Shown here piece after piece: positions 26,709 through 35,608 of a DNA stretch of 64,000 nucleotides. The notes beneath the pieces were generated by a model. It was not told the DNA's origin and ran no database searches. It saw only the letters and a list, made by a program, of their open reading frames with translations. The DNA is from Ensifer adhaerens. Lineage in GTDB: Bacteria; Pseudomonadota; Alphaproteobacteria; Rhizobiales; Rhizobiaceae. The stretch lies in the NCBI RefSeq assembly GCF_020035535.1, contig NZ_CP083350.1, forward strand, positions 2,118,501 through 2,182,500. The letters run 5' to 3'. The translations under genes and the position numbers were made by a program. The number at the start of each line of letters is the position of its first letter. The stretch's first letter is position 1.

Positions 26709-28409
26709 TCAGCTCCCGACCCAGACTTTGGTCAATTGCATTTGCCGACCGGGATTGACGGCGTATCCGTGCACGGTGTCCAGGGCGGCACCATAGATCG
26801 GTCGCCAGAATGCCTGCACCATGATGCAAGCATCCTGTAGGATCTTCTCGACTTGCTCCATCTTGGCGCGCCGTTTCTCGACATCGATCGTGGCGCCGGC
26901 CTCATCGAGGAGATCATCGAACTCCTTGTTTGAGAAATGGGTCTCATTCCACGGCACGTTGGAGCGATAGCCCTGCGCAAGCACCATTGTGCCGAGCGGA
27001 CGATGATCCCACGGCGTGGCTCCAAACGGGGCCTTGTCCCACACCTCCCAGAACTTGGTGGCCGGAAGCACGTTGATGGAAAGGTTGATCCCGGAATCTT
27101 TCATCTGGTCGCGGATAGCTTCACAGGCAGCTTGGTGCCACGGGCCATCGGTGTTGCCGACGGTAATGGTGATGTCCAGGCCCTGCTCATGCCCGGCCTC
27201 CGCTAACAGCTTCTTTGCTCCCTCCACGTCGCGCACCATGTCCGGCAAAGGAAAATACTCTGGATGGACCGGGCTGACATGAAAATTGGCGCCGACACTG
27301 CCGCCGTCTGGAAAGACCAGCGTCTTGATAGCGGCGTTGTCCACCGATTTCACAATGGCTTGCCGCACACGAATATCGTCGAATGGCTTCTGATCGATTT
27401 GCATCCGGCAGCACAGTGTGTTGGCCGTGTTTGTAGACAGGATGGATGCGCCTTCGATCGACTTCGCAAGCTCGAGTTGATCGATTGTCAACTCGGCGGC
27501 GACATCGATTGAACCGGACGCTAGCGCGGCGGGCTGATTTTCGGCCTCGAAGTGGTAGAAGTGGATCTCGTCGAGATAGACTTCGCCGCCCCAATAAGAG
27601 AAATCCTTACCGTCCGTCGTGGTCTTGAGCCGCTTGAGCACGCATCGCTCGCCGACCCTGAGCTCGCCCAAGGTGTAAGGGCCGGTGCCAATCGGGTCGT
27701 CGGAGAAGGGCGGCTTGAACGAGGGATGCACGATAAGTGTCGTCTTCTCGGCGCAGTCTTCTGGGACCGACAGCACGGGTGTGGTTAAGTTAAGTCGGAG
27801 TGTGTGCGCGTCCAAGACCTCAATGCCGTTTTTCGTCGGCTTTTTGATTGGATTGCCCTTTTGGTCGGACGCGCCAGTTGCCTCAGATAGGGCGTTGAAG
27901 GTCGAGAGCCCGAGATTCGGCGAGCCAGTTGAAGAATCCGCCCAGCGTCGAATGTTCCAAGCTATGTGGTCGGCCGTGAGTTCTTCTCCGTTGTGCCACA
28001 TGACGTTCTTGCGCACCTGCAGCGTCCACACCTTGAGATCGGTGGACGGTTCCCACGATGTTATCAGCATGGGTCGAACGACATTGTCGTTGGCCAGGGA
28101 ACACATGCTTTCAAGGATTGGGCGCGCCTGGTTGACCATCTGGTTCTGAGCGAACGTCGCCGGGTCGTCCAATTTGGCGACAGCGTCGCCAAGTCGCAAT
28201 GTGCCACCCGCTCTCGCATTTGGGTCGACGGGCGGAAAGGGTGTGTCATCGGAAGCGAAAGCTGGTGCCTCAGCACCTGCCATCGCATAAGCGGCCGAAG
28301 CAGATATCCCCAGCAGCGCTGCAAGCCGAATGAACTCGCGGCGGTTCATAGCTTGGTTTTCGAATTGGTCTTTAATGTTTGGAAGCAGAGTTTCACTACC
28401 GGAAGGCAT
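26709..28409 (-). CDS. ABC importer substrate-binding protein, family 5, Tat-type signal
   Basis: A 566-residue periplasmic binding protein of SBP family 5 (dipeptide/oligopeptide/opine type). Seen: a twin-arginine motif in MNRREFIRLAALLG, signal cleavage near PAFASDD, then GGTLRLGDAVAKLDDP, the family motif NGEELTADHIAWNIRRWAD, IGTGPYTL and FDDIRVRQAIVKSVDN. ATG 28409 has GGGGAACGAAG in front of it; a start at 28349 would give the Tat motif at the extreme N-terminus but has no ribosome site. It is the first gene of the importer operon for the hydantoinase and diverges from the carbamoylase. The probable ligand is a hydantoin or carbamoyl amino acid, by context only. Confidence 0.9.
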   Translation of the reverse strand: MPSGSETLLPNIKDQFENQAMNRREFIRLAALLGISASAAYAMAGAEAPAFASDDTPFPPVDPNARAGGTLRLGDAVAKLDDPATFAQNQMVNQARPILESMCSLANDNVVRPMLITSWEPSTDLKVWTLQVRKNVMWHNGEELTADHIAWNIRRWADSSTGSPNLGLSTFNALSEATGASDQKGNPIKKPTKNGIEVLDAHTLRLNLTTPVLSVPEDCAEKTTLIVHPSFKPPFSDDPIGTGPYTLGELRVGERCVLKRLKTTTDGKDFSYWGGEVYLDEIHFYHFEAENQPAALASGSIDVAAELTIDQLELAKSIEGASILSTNTANTLCCRMQIDQKPFDDIRVRQAIVKSVDNAAIKTLVFPDGGSVGANFHVSPVHPEYFPLPDMVRDVEGAKKLLAEAGHEQGLDITITVGNTDGPWHQAACEAIRDQMKDSGINLSINVLPATKFWEVWDKAPFGATPWDHRPLGTMVLAQGYRSNVPWNETHFSNKEFDDLLDEAGATIDVEKRRAKMEQVEKILQDACIMVQAFWRPIYGAALDTVHGYAVNPGRQMQLTKVWVGS

Positions 28410-28722
28410 CTTCGTTCCCCATTTTTTGATTTCGGATGCGGGCGTGTATCGACTGTCATTCCTGGATTTGTGGTTAGTCCCTTCGCTCCTCTCCCTGATT
28501 GATCGGTCATCCGGATGGTACTGACGCGTGTTTTGATCGTCACGTTCACGACACGACGTTCTCGTCGCAAACGCGCCTCGATGACACCGATGCAGTCCGT
28601 AAATCGCCACTTGAATTTGAAAAATAGATTTCTGGACGCTATAATATCGAGAAAGCAATTTACAAAATCGCTCATGGCGTTCATCTTCCGACCATCCCGC
28701 AACTTCCGCTCAAGGATGGGCT
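28410..28722. promoter_or_regulatory. Divergent promoter region of the hydantoin-utilisation island
   Basis: These 313 bases separate the binding-protein operon (-) from the carbamoylase operon (+), so both halves of the pathway are probably controlled here. One good sigma-70-like promoter is visible toward the carbamoylase (entered separately). No clear operator palindrome was found. The LysR regulator at 30760 is the natural candidate regulator. Confidence 0.6.
28617..28645 (+). promoter_or_regulatory. Predicted sigma-70-type promoter for the carbamoylase operon
   Basis: TTGAAA (28617-28622) is spaced by exactly 17 bases from a perfect TATAAT (28640-28645). Transcription would start about 70 bases before the carbamoylase ATG at 28723. 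Confidence 0.5.
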
Positions 28723-29646
28723 ATGACGCGATACCTCACTTTGGCCGCATGCCAGCTTGGCCCGACATCACGTACGGCATCGAGACGAGACACGGTCGAC
28801 CGCCTGATCTATCTGCTTGAACGAGCTGCTACTGGAGGTGCCGATCTTGCTGTGTTCCCGGAACTGGCGTTGACGCCTTTCTTCCCCCGATGGGACATTG
28901 AGGAGGGGGCGGAACTGCTCTCGTTCTATGAAGCGTCTATGCCCGGACCTGAAACCACGCGGCTGTACCAAGCAGCAGCCAAGCTGAAAATTGGCTTCTC
29001 AATTGGCTACGCCGAACTTGTCCGCGATGGCGATCGGATAAGGCGGTACAACACGGCCGACCTGGTTGGGCGTGACGGCCGTTGCATCGGCCGCTACCGC
29101 AAGATTCACCTTCCAGGCGGCGACGAACCGACGCCGGCTACAACCGTTACGCTCGAGCGCAGATATTTCGAACCTGGGGATCTGGGGTTTGGAGTATTCG
29201 ACTTTGCTGGCGTACGAGTTGGTATGGCGATTTGCAATGATCGCCGTTGGCCCGAGACCTATCGTATGTTGTGTCTAAACGGAGCCGAGGTTGTCTTGAT
29301 CGGATACAACACGCCGTCATCGCTCGACGAGGCACCGGAAATGGATCACTTGCGCGAGTTCCACAGTCATCTCTCCATGCAGGCCGGCGCCTATGGGAAC
29401 ACGTTGTGGATAGCGGCCGCGGCGAAGGCGGGAATGGAAGAGGGGCAGATGCAGATCGGTGGATCATGCATCATCGCGCCGACAGGCGAGATCGCGACCA
29501 AGGCGACTTCAATTGAGGACGAAGTAGTATTGTATCGTTCGAACCTCGACCTGATCGCGACTTGCCGAAAGGTGAATTTCAATTTCGCCAACTACCGGCG
29601 GCCAGACCAATATCGGCTGATTGCCGAACGCGCTGGACCCATCTGA
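28723..29646 (+). CDS. N-carbamoyl-D-amino-acid hydrolase (nitrilase superfamily)
   Basis: A 307-residue carbon-nitrogen hydrolase that would release ammonia and CO2 from N-carbamoyl-D-amino acids. The catalytic triad is visible: Glu in VFPELALTPFF (about residue 47), Lys in YRKIHLPG (about 127) and Cys in AICNDRRWPETYR (about 173). The CNDRRWPE form, the length and the GGSCIIAPTGEIA segment are those of Agrobacterium-type D-carbamoylases. The ribosome site AAGGATGGGCT precedes ATG 28723. The enzyme takes the product of the divergently encoded D-hydantoinase and is followed by a D-threonine-aldolase-like gene, so the D-amino acid may be degraded in turn. Confidence 0.92.
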   Translation: MTRYLTLAACQLGPTSRTASRRDTVDRLIYLLERAATGGADLAVFPELALTPFFPRWDIEEGAELLSFYEASMPGPETTRLYQAAAKLKIGFSIGYAELVRDGDRIRRYNTADLVGRDGRCIGRYRKIHLPGGDEPTPATTVTLERRYFEPGDLGFGVFDFAGVRVGMAICNDRRWPETYRMLCLNGAEVVLIGYNTPSSLDEAPEMDHLREFHSHLSMQAGAYGNTLWIAAAAKAGMEEGQMQIGGSCIIAPTGEIATKATSIEDEVVLYRSNLDLIATCRKVNFNFANYRRPDQYRLIAERAGPI

Positions 29647-29664
29647 TCCACGTAGGAGGCCGGT

Positions 29665-30765
29665 ATGACGATAGCGCGCGCCGCGGTCGATCTGATGGCA
29701 ACGCCCTCGCTTGCGATTGACCTGGATGCGGCGCAACGGAACATCGGTGTTGCCGTGGATCTCGTACGTCGCGGGGCAGCGAAACTGAGACCGCACTTCA
29801 AGGCACACAAAACAACCAGTCTGATGCGACTACAGATAGAGGCGGGTGGCTGCTGCGGGATCACCTGCGCGACTGCGCATGAGGCGCTCGTGCTGGCGGA
29901 AGCGGGTTTCGATGACATCCTCGTCGCCAATCAGGTCGCTGAAAAGGCAGGTCTGGTCGTGCTCGCACAAGCCGCGAAGTTGAAACGTATCACGGTGGCG
30001 GTAGATTGCTTCGAACATGTAGAGATGCTCGAGGAAACGGCGCGTGCCTATCACGTGCGATTTGGCGTTTTAATAGAGGTCGACGTCGGCATGGGGAGGT
30101 GCGGCCTAAATTTCGGCTCTTCCCGACTTCTGCCGCTTGCCGCCGAGGTTCGAGCCTCGAGCCGACTCGATTTCCTCGGTCTTCAAGGCTACGAAGGCCA
30201 TGCAGTGGTGCGCGAAGATCGCGCGGTACGCAACGCGCTGGCATGGCAAAGCGCTGAGGCGCTACGGCATGAGAAGAAGCGAATCGAATTAGGTGGAATT
30301 CCCTGTCCGGTGATATCGGGCGGCGGAACGGGAACTCTAGACTTCGCCAACGCGCATGGTGTGCTCACAGAGATACAGGCCGGATCCTACGTATTGATGG
30401 ACGCAGTCTACTCGGACGTCGGCGTCGGCTTTGAAAACGCGCTTTACTGCTGCACCACCTTGATCAGTCGGCGAGAGCCGGCGGCCGCGGTTCTCAATGC
30501 TGGCCTGAAGAGTATGTCAGGAGAATATGGGCCGCCTCGGTCCGCTGACGGCGACTTCACTGTGCTGGGCCTTTCCGACGAGCATACCCGCATTCGGCCG
30601 CGTTCCGATTGGGGTGCGAAAATCGGTGATCCTGTGCTGCTCATTCCGGCTCATGTGGACCCCACCATGAACCTGCACGAATTCGTTTTCGCCTGTTCAG
30701 GCAATGGCACAGTGCAGAAATGGCGTGTCGATGGGAGGCGGGCCGCGAGCCCGAGTCTGTTATGA
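29665..30765 (+). CDS. D-threonine aldolase-like PLP enzyme (alanine racemase fold, DSD1 family)
   Basis: A 366-residue fold-type III PLP enzyme. The PLP lysine is in LRPHFKAHKTT, and the phosphate and sugar-facing loops include DVGMGRCGLN, LGLQGYEGHAV and VISGGGTGTLDFA. The metal motif near the C-terminus reads PAHVDPTMNLHE, i.e. His-x-Asp. In this family His-x-Asp belongs to Mn-dependent D-threonine aldolases, while D-serine dehydratases have His-x-Cys, so retro-aldol cleavage of a D-3-hydroxy amino acid to glycine plus an aldehyde is favoured. A GTAGGAGGCCGGT site precedes ATG 29665. The gene shares its transcript with the carbamoylase, and its end overlaps the convergent LysR gene by six bases. 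Confidence 0.87.
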   Translation: MTIARAAVDLMATPSLAIDLDAAQRNIGVAVDLVRRGAAKLRPHFKAHKTTSLMRLQIEAGGCCGITCATAHEALVLAEAGFDDILVANQVAEKAGLVVLAQAAKLKRITVAVDCFEHVEMLEETARAYHVRFGVLIEVDVGMGRCGLNFGSSRLLPLAAEVRASSRLDFLGLQGYEGHAVVREDRAVRNALAWQSAEALRHEKKRIELGGIPCPVISGGGTGTLDFANAHGVLTEIQAGSYVLMDAVYSDVGVGFENALYCCTTLISRREPAAAVLNAGLKSMSGEYGPPRSADGDFTVLGLSDEHTRIRPRSDWGAKIGDPVLLIPAHVDPTMNLHEFVFACSGNGTVQKWRVDGRRAASPSLL

Positions 30766-31626
30766 GTTATCGCGCTTAGTGCCACGCGTCAGCGCGAGCT
30801 TTCTCAGGCCGTCTAGAGCGATCTCCAAAACCTCCGGATCGCGGCTCTGCGTTGGAAAGACTAGATAGACCACCCGCTGGAACGTAGGTGCGTCAGGAAC
30901 GCGTTCCAATTGACCGGTAGCGATCAAAGGGGAGATGAGGCTATGTGGCAAGTATGCGGCCCCGCAAAGGGTCAATACGTGTTTCAATCCGAGTTCAGCT
31001 ATACCAACCGACAACGACGATCCAGGGACGTCGGGGAATGCATGGCTGAACGAAGAATTGAATTCATAACCCCAGTCAATCATTATGAATTTTTCTTGCC
31101 ACCGCCCAACAAGTGCCGGATGGCGCACCAAAATTAGGTCTTCGACCAAAAGGTCCTCCGAAACGAGACCCGAGCGCTTTTGTGGCAGATACATTATCGC
31201 TGCGTCCATCATGCCCGTGGACAGCGCGGTTGTAAGCATCTCGGATGGTCCCGACTCCAACTGCAATGCCACGTGCGGAGCCTGCCGTTTCATCCATTGC
31301 GCCCAGGCAACGCAGAGCTCGTCCTGCAGCGCAACCGGCCCCCCAAAACGAAAGAGGGATCTGAAGCCGGTGGGTAGAGCAATCCGCTGTCGGGCATGGT
31401 CCCAAGTTCGTACGATGTTCTCCGCGTACTCCCTAAAATCCCTCCCTGCTCGAGTCAGTTCCGTCCCGCCTCGGCTGCGTTTGAACAAGATGCACGACAA
31501 CTCGCCTTCGAGCCCTTGAATGCGTGCGCTTACAGTGGACTGCATAATATCCAGCCTGGCGGCGGCCTGGGTGAAACTTCCGAGTTCCGCGACATAGAGA
31601 AAGGCGCGTATGGCATCGATGTTCAT
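30760..31626 (-). CDS. LysR family transcriptional regulator
   Basis: A 288-residue LysR regulator. The N-terminal helix-turn-helix is plain: FLYVAELGSFTQAAARLDIMQSTVSARIQGLEGELSCILFKRSRGGTELTRAG. The remainder is the ligand-binding domain, with FRFGGPVALQDELCVAWAQWM and AALxGxGxAYLPHSL-like LTLCGAAYLPHSLISPLIATGQL. It converges on the aldolase-like gene and diverges from the GlxA-type regulator. It is the best candidate regulator of the hydantoin island, with a D-amino or carbamoyl amino acid as possible inducer; this is inference from position. Confidence 0.92.
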   Translation of the reverse strand: MNIDAIRAFLYVAELGSFTQAAARLDIMQSTVSARIQGLEGELSCILFKRSRGGTELTRAGRDFREYAENIVRTWDHARQRIALPTGFRSLFRFGGPVALQDELCVAWAQWMKRQAPHVALQLESGPSEMLTTALSTGMMDAAIMYLPQKRSGLVSEDLLVEDLILVRHPALVGRWQEKFIMIDWGYEFNSSFSHAFPDVPGSSLSVGIAELGLKHVLTLCGAAYLPHSLISPLIATGQLERVPDAPTFQRVVYLVFPTQSRDPEVLEIALDGLRKLALTRGTKRDNS

Positions 31627-31840
31627 TAAGGCCGATCCCGATAAAGCTGCTGGTCACAATGCACTTTCGGCGTGCGAATTCCTCACTAGCAGTTCCTCGG
31701 TCGGGTTCCAACTTACGAACGAGCAACTGCGTCGCGGATGTCGATTCACCTTTGTAAAATGTCGTGGTCGCTACTTTAAAGCGCTTGCGGAACAGCCTTA
31801 ACTTTGTCGGTCAACAATCGATTGGAAAGGCAGTGGTGCG
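31627..31840. promoter_or_regulatory. Divergent intergenic region between the LysR and GlxA-type regulators
   Basis: These 214 bases contain the promoters of two divergent regulator genes. I did not find a convincing T-N11-A dyad or a clear -35/-10 pair by eye. Confidence 0.4.
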
Positions 31841-33055
31841 TTGGCAAACAGCACATCAATGGCATCGGGAGCGTCGAAGCATCCTTTGGAGTGTGTCAGG
31901 GTAGGTTTCTATCTGACGCCAGAGTTTCCACTGTTGGCGTTCGCAGCAGCGCTGGATCCATTGCGCCAAGCAAACCGTCTCAGTGAGACGCCGTTGTACG
32001 AATGGGTGCTGATTTCTCAAGACGGTAGCCCGGTTGAGAACAGCGCTGGGTTCGCAGTGCCAATCGACAACAGCATAGAGAATGCGCCTCGTTGCCAGGT
32101 CGTAATTGTCTGTTGTGGTGCCGATCCAGCGCGGAATTTTAACAACCGCGTTCTGACCTGGCTTCGACGGTTGAACCGCCAGGGCGTGCTGCTGGGGGGG
32201 ATTAGTACAGGCGCCTATCTCTTGGCGAGAACTGGACTGTTGGACGGTCGTAGCTGCACGGTGCATTGGGAAAACTTCGCGGATTTCCAGGAAATGTTCC
32301 CGAACGTTCTTGCGACGAACGACATCTTTACCGTCGACGGTTCCTTCATCACGTCGTCAGGCGGTACCGTCACGTTGGATATGATGCTCAGCATCATAGT
32401 GTCGTTTCATGGCAGATCGCTTGCTGTCGCGATTTCCGACCAGTTCAACCATCCCCAGATCAGAGGACAGGGGGAGGCGCAACGCATGACACCCGAGGCG
32501 CGTTACGGCATTACTCACACGAAACTTTGTGATGTGGTTCGCCTAATGCAAAGCAGCGTTCACGCTCCGATCAATCTCGCTGTTCTTGCAAAGCGTGTTG
32601 GGCTGTCTTCGCGGCAGGTTGAGCGGCTATTTCTGTCGCACCTCGATAGAACGCCGATTGATTTCTACTCTGAACTCAGGATGGAACGTGCGCATGAACT
32701 CATCTGCAGAACGAGCTTGCCAGTTGATGTCGTCGCCCAGCATTGCGGGTATTCTTCCGCACCACATTTTGCCCGTCGCTACCGCCTTCACTTCGGCGTC
32801 AGCCCGGCCGCGGAACGAAACGCCAGGTCGGCGAAATCAGCGGAAGTGTCGCAAGTCTCCCATTTAGCTGACGACTTGGTCCTCCAAAACGGATCTCAAA
32901 CGGCTCCATCGGAGGGGATTTACAACGCTCCCACATATGGCACGAAACCGGATAACCGAGCGGCATATAGCGCCGGAGGTGTGCGACATTTTAGTGACCC
33001 CAACGGCGGCACGTCTGCAGATCACGGGCGTGGAAGAGTTGGGGAACAAACCTAA
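31841..33055 (+). CDS. GlxA-type AraC transcriptional regulator (DJ-1/PfpI + AraC)
   Basis: A 404-residue regulator with an N-terminal DJ-1/PfpI-like domain (VRVGFYLTPEFPLLAFAAALDPLRQAN and GGISTGAYLLARTGLLDGRSCTVHWEN), typical of GlxA-like proteins that sense glycine-betaine or choline-related amines, and a C-terminal AraC domain (LAVLAKRVGLSSRQVERLFL and DVVAQHCGYSSAPHFARRYRLHFGVSP). An unusual tail of about 80 residues, rich in Ser, Ala and Gly, follows the AraC domain. The TTG start at 31841 has GGAAAGG upstream; ATG 31859 is also possible. Members of this group control carnitine, glycine-betaine and arginine catabolism in related bacteria, so betB is one conceivable target. Confidence 0.87.
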   Translation: MANSTSMASGASKHPLECVRVGFYLTPEFPLLAFAAALDPLRQANRLSETPLYEWVLISQDGSPVENSAGFAVPIDNSIENAPRCQVVIVCCGADPARNFNNRVLTWLRRLNRQGVLLGGISTGAYLLARTGLLDGRSCTVHWENFADFQEMFPNVLATNDIFTVDGSFITSSGGTVTLDMMLSIIVSFHGRSLAVAISDQFNHPQIRGQGEAQRMTPEARYGITHTKLCDVVRLMQSSVHAPINLAVLAKRVGLSSRQVERLFLSHLDRTPIDFYSELRMERAHELICRTSLPVDVVAQHCGYSSAPHFARRYRLHFGVSPAAERNARSAKSAEVSQVSHLADDLVLQNGSQTAPSEGIYNAPTYGTKPDNRAAYSAGGVRHFSDPNGGTSADHGRGRVGEQT

Positions 33056-33378
33056 TCTGGGCCCCGCAAGCCGGCAGTACTTCGACGAACAGCACAACAA
33101 GTTCGAGGTCGATGACTTCACTTGCGACTGATCGGCTTCCGACGTAGCGACGAAGCCCGCTTGAACGCCGCGCTACGAAGCTTCGCGTGCTTTCCTGTTC
33201 GTGCGCATTCTTGCACCGACAACAAGTTGTCCACCCTCGATGGCGGTCGGACGAACAAATTCTCGCGCGCGACTAAAGCATGTCGCCTACAGACACGAAT
33301 TTCCTTCGCTTTTATCGATAACGGTGTATGTGTTCATTCAAGCAGTCAAATCGTTTATGGAAATGAGAGGGATTGTTT
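33056..33378. other. Intergenic region before the second LysR gene
   Basis: These 323 bases hold no convincing gene. The last 60 bases are AT-richer, contain TTTATCGATAACGG, and end with the ribosome site GAGAGGGATTGTTT of the LysR gene at 33379, so a promoter is likely there. Confidence 0.35.
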
Positions 33379-34299
33379 ATGGATGATCTGCGCGAACTCG
33401 ATCTTTACACTCCGGGCTTCATCGCCTTCGATGCTACGGTTCGCCTGGGCAGTTTCACGGCAGCCGCCGAGGAGCTGAACGTTACCCAGCCTACTATCAG
33501 CTACCGTATCAAGACGCTGGAGGAGCGCCTCGGCATCACGCTCTTCCTTCGGCGCGGTCGGGCCACCGAGCTAACGTTCGAAGGGCGCGTGGTCCTCGGG
33601 CAGGTGCGAGAGACGATGTCTACGCTTTTGGCGTCTGCACGAGCCATCAGACGGGCCCGCAACGATCCAAACACGGTGACCGTACTTTGCTCTCCTTCGT
33701 TCGCCGCGCATTGGATTCTTCCTCGACTCGAGCGCTTTCGGATCGCCGCACCCGAAATAAGAATGAGGATTCTCACGACGGATATGGCCCCGGAGGAAAT
33801 CCGGGACACGGTGGATCTCTGGTTCACGCGTGGAACAGGTTCGTTTCCAGGCCGCCAATCGTGGCGTATTTGCCGCCAGGTTGTTACACCGGTCTGCGCC
33901 CCCTCGGTTCGATCGGCCCTATCGCATGACAAGCCGCTCGAGGATCTCGCACGCGTCGATTTGATCGACCTCAATGACGCCATGCACCCCTATCTCACCT
34001 GGAGTCAGTGGTCGCTTCTCTCCAAGCGGAAGCTCCCCAGGGAAGTGCCTCGCTACGTTTTCACCGACTACGGGATCATGGTCAAAGCAGCACTCTGCGG
34101 CCATGGCGTGATGCTTGGCTGGAGCTATCTTGTTCTGGACTACCTGCGCGACGGTCAACTTTTGGCGCTTACCGATCAATGGGTCGCGGCCGGCGACCCT
34201 TTGTGGTTGGCGCAGAATGACGAGACGCGCGACCTCTCGAGCGTGAACCGCCTGCGGGAGATCATCTTATCCGAGGCTAGTAGTCTCATGGAATTCTAA
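33379..34299 (+). CDS. LysR family transcriptional regulator, GcvA-like
   Basis: A 306-residue LysR regulator of the GcvA-like branch. The DNA-binding part reads FIAFDATVRLGSFTAAAEELNVTQPTISYRIKTLEERLGITLFLRRG, followed by an effector domain containing SPSFAAHWILPRLERF, typical of GcvA/AmpR relatives. ATG 33379 has a GAGAGGG site and is preferred to the TTG six bases upstream. It is followed 24 bases later by an MFS gene on the same strand, and lies upstream of an oxidoreductase and an aldehyde dehydrogenase whose shared promoter contains a LysR-box-like dyad. Confidence 0.92.
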   Translation: MDDLRELDLYTPGFIAFDATVRLGSFTAAAEELNVTQPTISYRIKTLEERLGITLFLRRGRATELTFEGRVVLGQVRETMSTLLASARAIRRARNDPNTVTVLCSPSFAAHWILPRLERFRIAAPEIRMRILTTDMAPEEIRDTVDLWFTRGTGSFPGRQSWRICRQVVTPVCAPSVRSALSHDKPLEDLARVDLIDLNDAMHPYLTWSQWSLLSKRKLPREVPRYVFTDYGIMVKAALCGHGVMLGWSYLVLDYLRDGQLLALTDQWVAAGDPLWLAQNDETRDLSSVNRLREIILSEASSLMEF

Positions 34300-34323
34300 T
34301 CATCGAGGAAAATTGGAGGGGAC

Positions 34324-35592
34324 ATGTCAGATCAGAATCTTGCGCAGGGGGAACTCACGCGAAGCACGGTATATTTGGTGGGATCATGCCTTCTGCTCTA
34401 TATGCTCAGCACCTTTCTGAGGAATTCAGTTGGTGTTATCGCGCCTGACGTCTCGCTTGAGCTCGGCCTGGATGCCACTGAGCTGTCCCGATTGGTTTCG
34501 TTTTTCTTCCTCTCGTTTGCCTTATGTCAGATCCCCGTCGGCGTGCTGATCGACGTATTCGGAGCCCGGCGGATCATCCTCGGGGCCATCTGTGTGATGC
34601 TGGTTGGGTGCGCGATCTTCGCAACAGGCACTACCTATTCGCAACTCGCGATAGGTCGATTGATCATCGGGATTGGTTGCTCCAGCTTTTTGATGGCGCC
34701 GCTCGCCGTTTACGCCCACCGCTTCTCACCGGATCGCTTCTCTACGATGATCGGTATCCAGATGGGCGGCGGAATGGTCGGCATGCTCTTTGCGACAGCT
34801 CCTCTCGCCTCGGCCGCGGCAACTTACGGCTGGCGTAGCGTGTTTTGGGGAACGGCTGCATTCGGCATCATCGTGCTGGCGGCGATTGCCGTCTCGATGA
34901 AGAGCGAGCCTGCAGCGCCAGTGTCGCGAAAAGCGAACGTGCCGAAACTTCTATATTCGTCGATCACCGGTCTCAAGGATGTCATCCGCATGCCCGGCTT
35001 TGCGCCGGTGATGGCCATGCAAGTGATAACAGTCGGTCCGTCCTCCGTTATTCTTGGTCTTTGGGGTGGCCCATGGTTGCACGACATATATGGAATGGAA
35101 CTGGTAGAACGTGGCAATACGTTGCTTGCAAACGGGATATTGGGCGCTCTCGGTACCTTTTTATGGGGGATGTCGGACCGCCGTTTCCAGAGCTACAGGA
35201 AGCCAATTCTGATTGGCAGCAGCATCACGTTCCTGTTCCTCGTGGCTTTGACGTTCACCAAGATTCCCCGTGAGGTACTGCCCGTCTTTCTAGCAGGACT
35301 TGGCCTGTTCGGTGCGTTCGGCCCGCTGGTCTTCGCCTATTCGCGGGGCCTGTTTCCCAGGGAATATGTAGCGCGAGGGCTGACGCTCATGAATACCGCC
35401 CAGATCGGCGGCGTCTTCATCCATCAGGCGATGACCGGATACCTGATCGACCTCTGGGAACCGACAATGACACCGAGCGGTCCGGAATATCCGCTTGAGG
35501 CCTACCAGCTGGTATTCGGGTTGCTTGCCCTCGAGGCCGCTTTTGCCTTTCTCTTCTACTGGCGGGCGAAGGAGGTCTATCCGAAGCGATAG
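34324..35592 (+). CDS. MFS transporter
   Basis: A 422-residue major facilitator with 12 predicted helices. The loop 2-3 region (GVLIDVFGARRIILG) is a clear MFS signature, followed by IGRLIIGIGCSSFLMAPLAVYAHRF. TFLRNSVGVIAPDVSLELGLDATELSRL near the N-terminus resembles organic-acid and hexuronate-type carriers. GGAGGGGAC precedes ATG 34324. It probably forms an operon with the LysR gene upstream, and it converges with the SAF-domain oxidoreductase across 16 bases. The substrate is unknown; it may feed the oxidoreductase and aldehyde dehydrogenase next door. Confidence 0.9.
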   Translation: MSDQNLAQGELTRSTVYLVGSCLLLYMLSTFLRNSVGVIAPDVSLELGLDATELSRLVSFFFLSFALCQIPVGVLIDVFGARRIILGAICVMLVGCAIFATGTTYSQLAIGRLIIGIGCSSFLMAPLAVYAHRFSPDRFSTMIGIQMGGGMVGMLFATAPLASAAATYGWRSVFWGTAAFGIIVLAAIAVSMKSEPAAPVSRKANVPKLLYSSITGLKDVIRMPGFAPVMAMQVITVGPSSVILGLWGGPWLHDIYGMELVERGNTLLANGILGALGTFLWGMSDRRFQSYRKPILIGSSITFLFLVALTFTKIPREVLPVFLAGLGLFGAFGPLVFAYSRGLFPREYVARGLTLMNTAQIGGVFIHQAMTGYLIDLWEPTMTPSGPEYPLEAYQLVFGLLALEAAFAFLFYWRAKEVYPKR

Positions 35593-35608
35593 ACCTCCGA
35601 ACTCTCAT

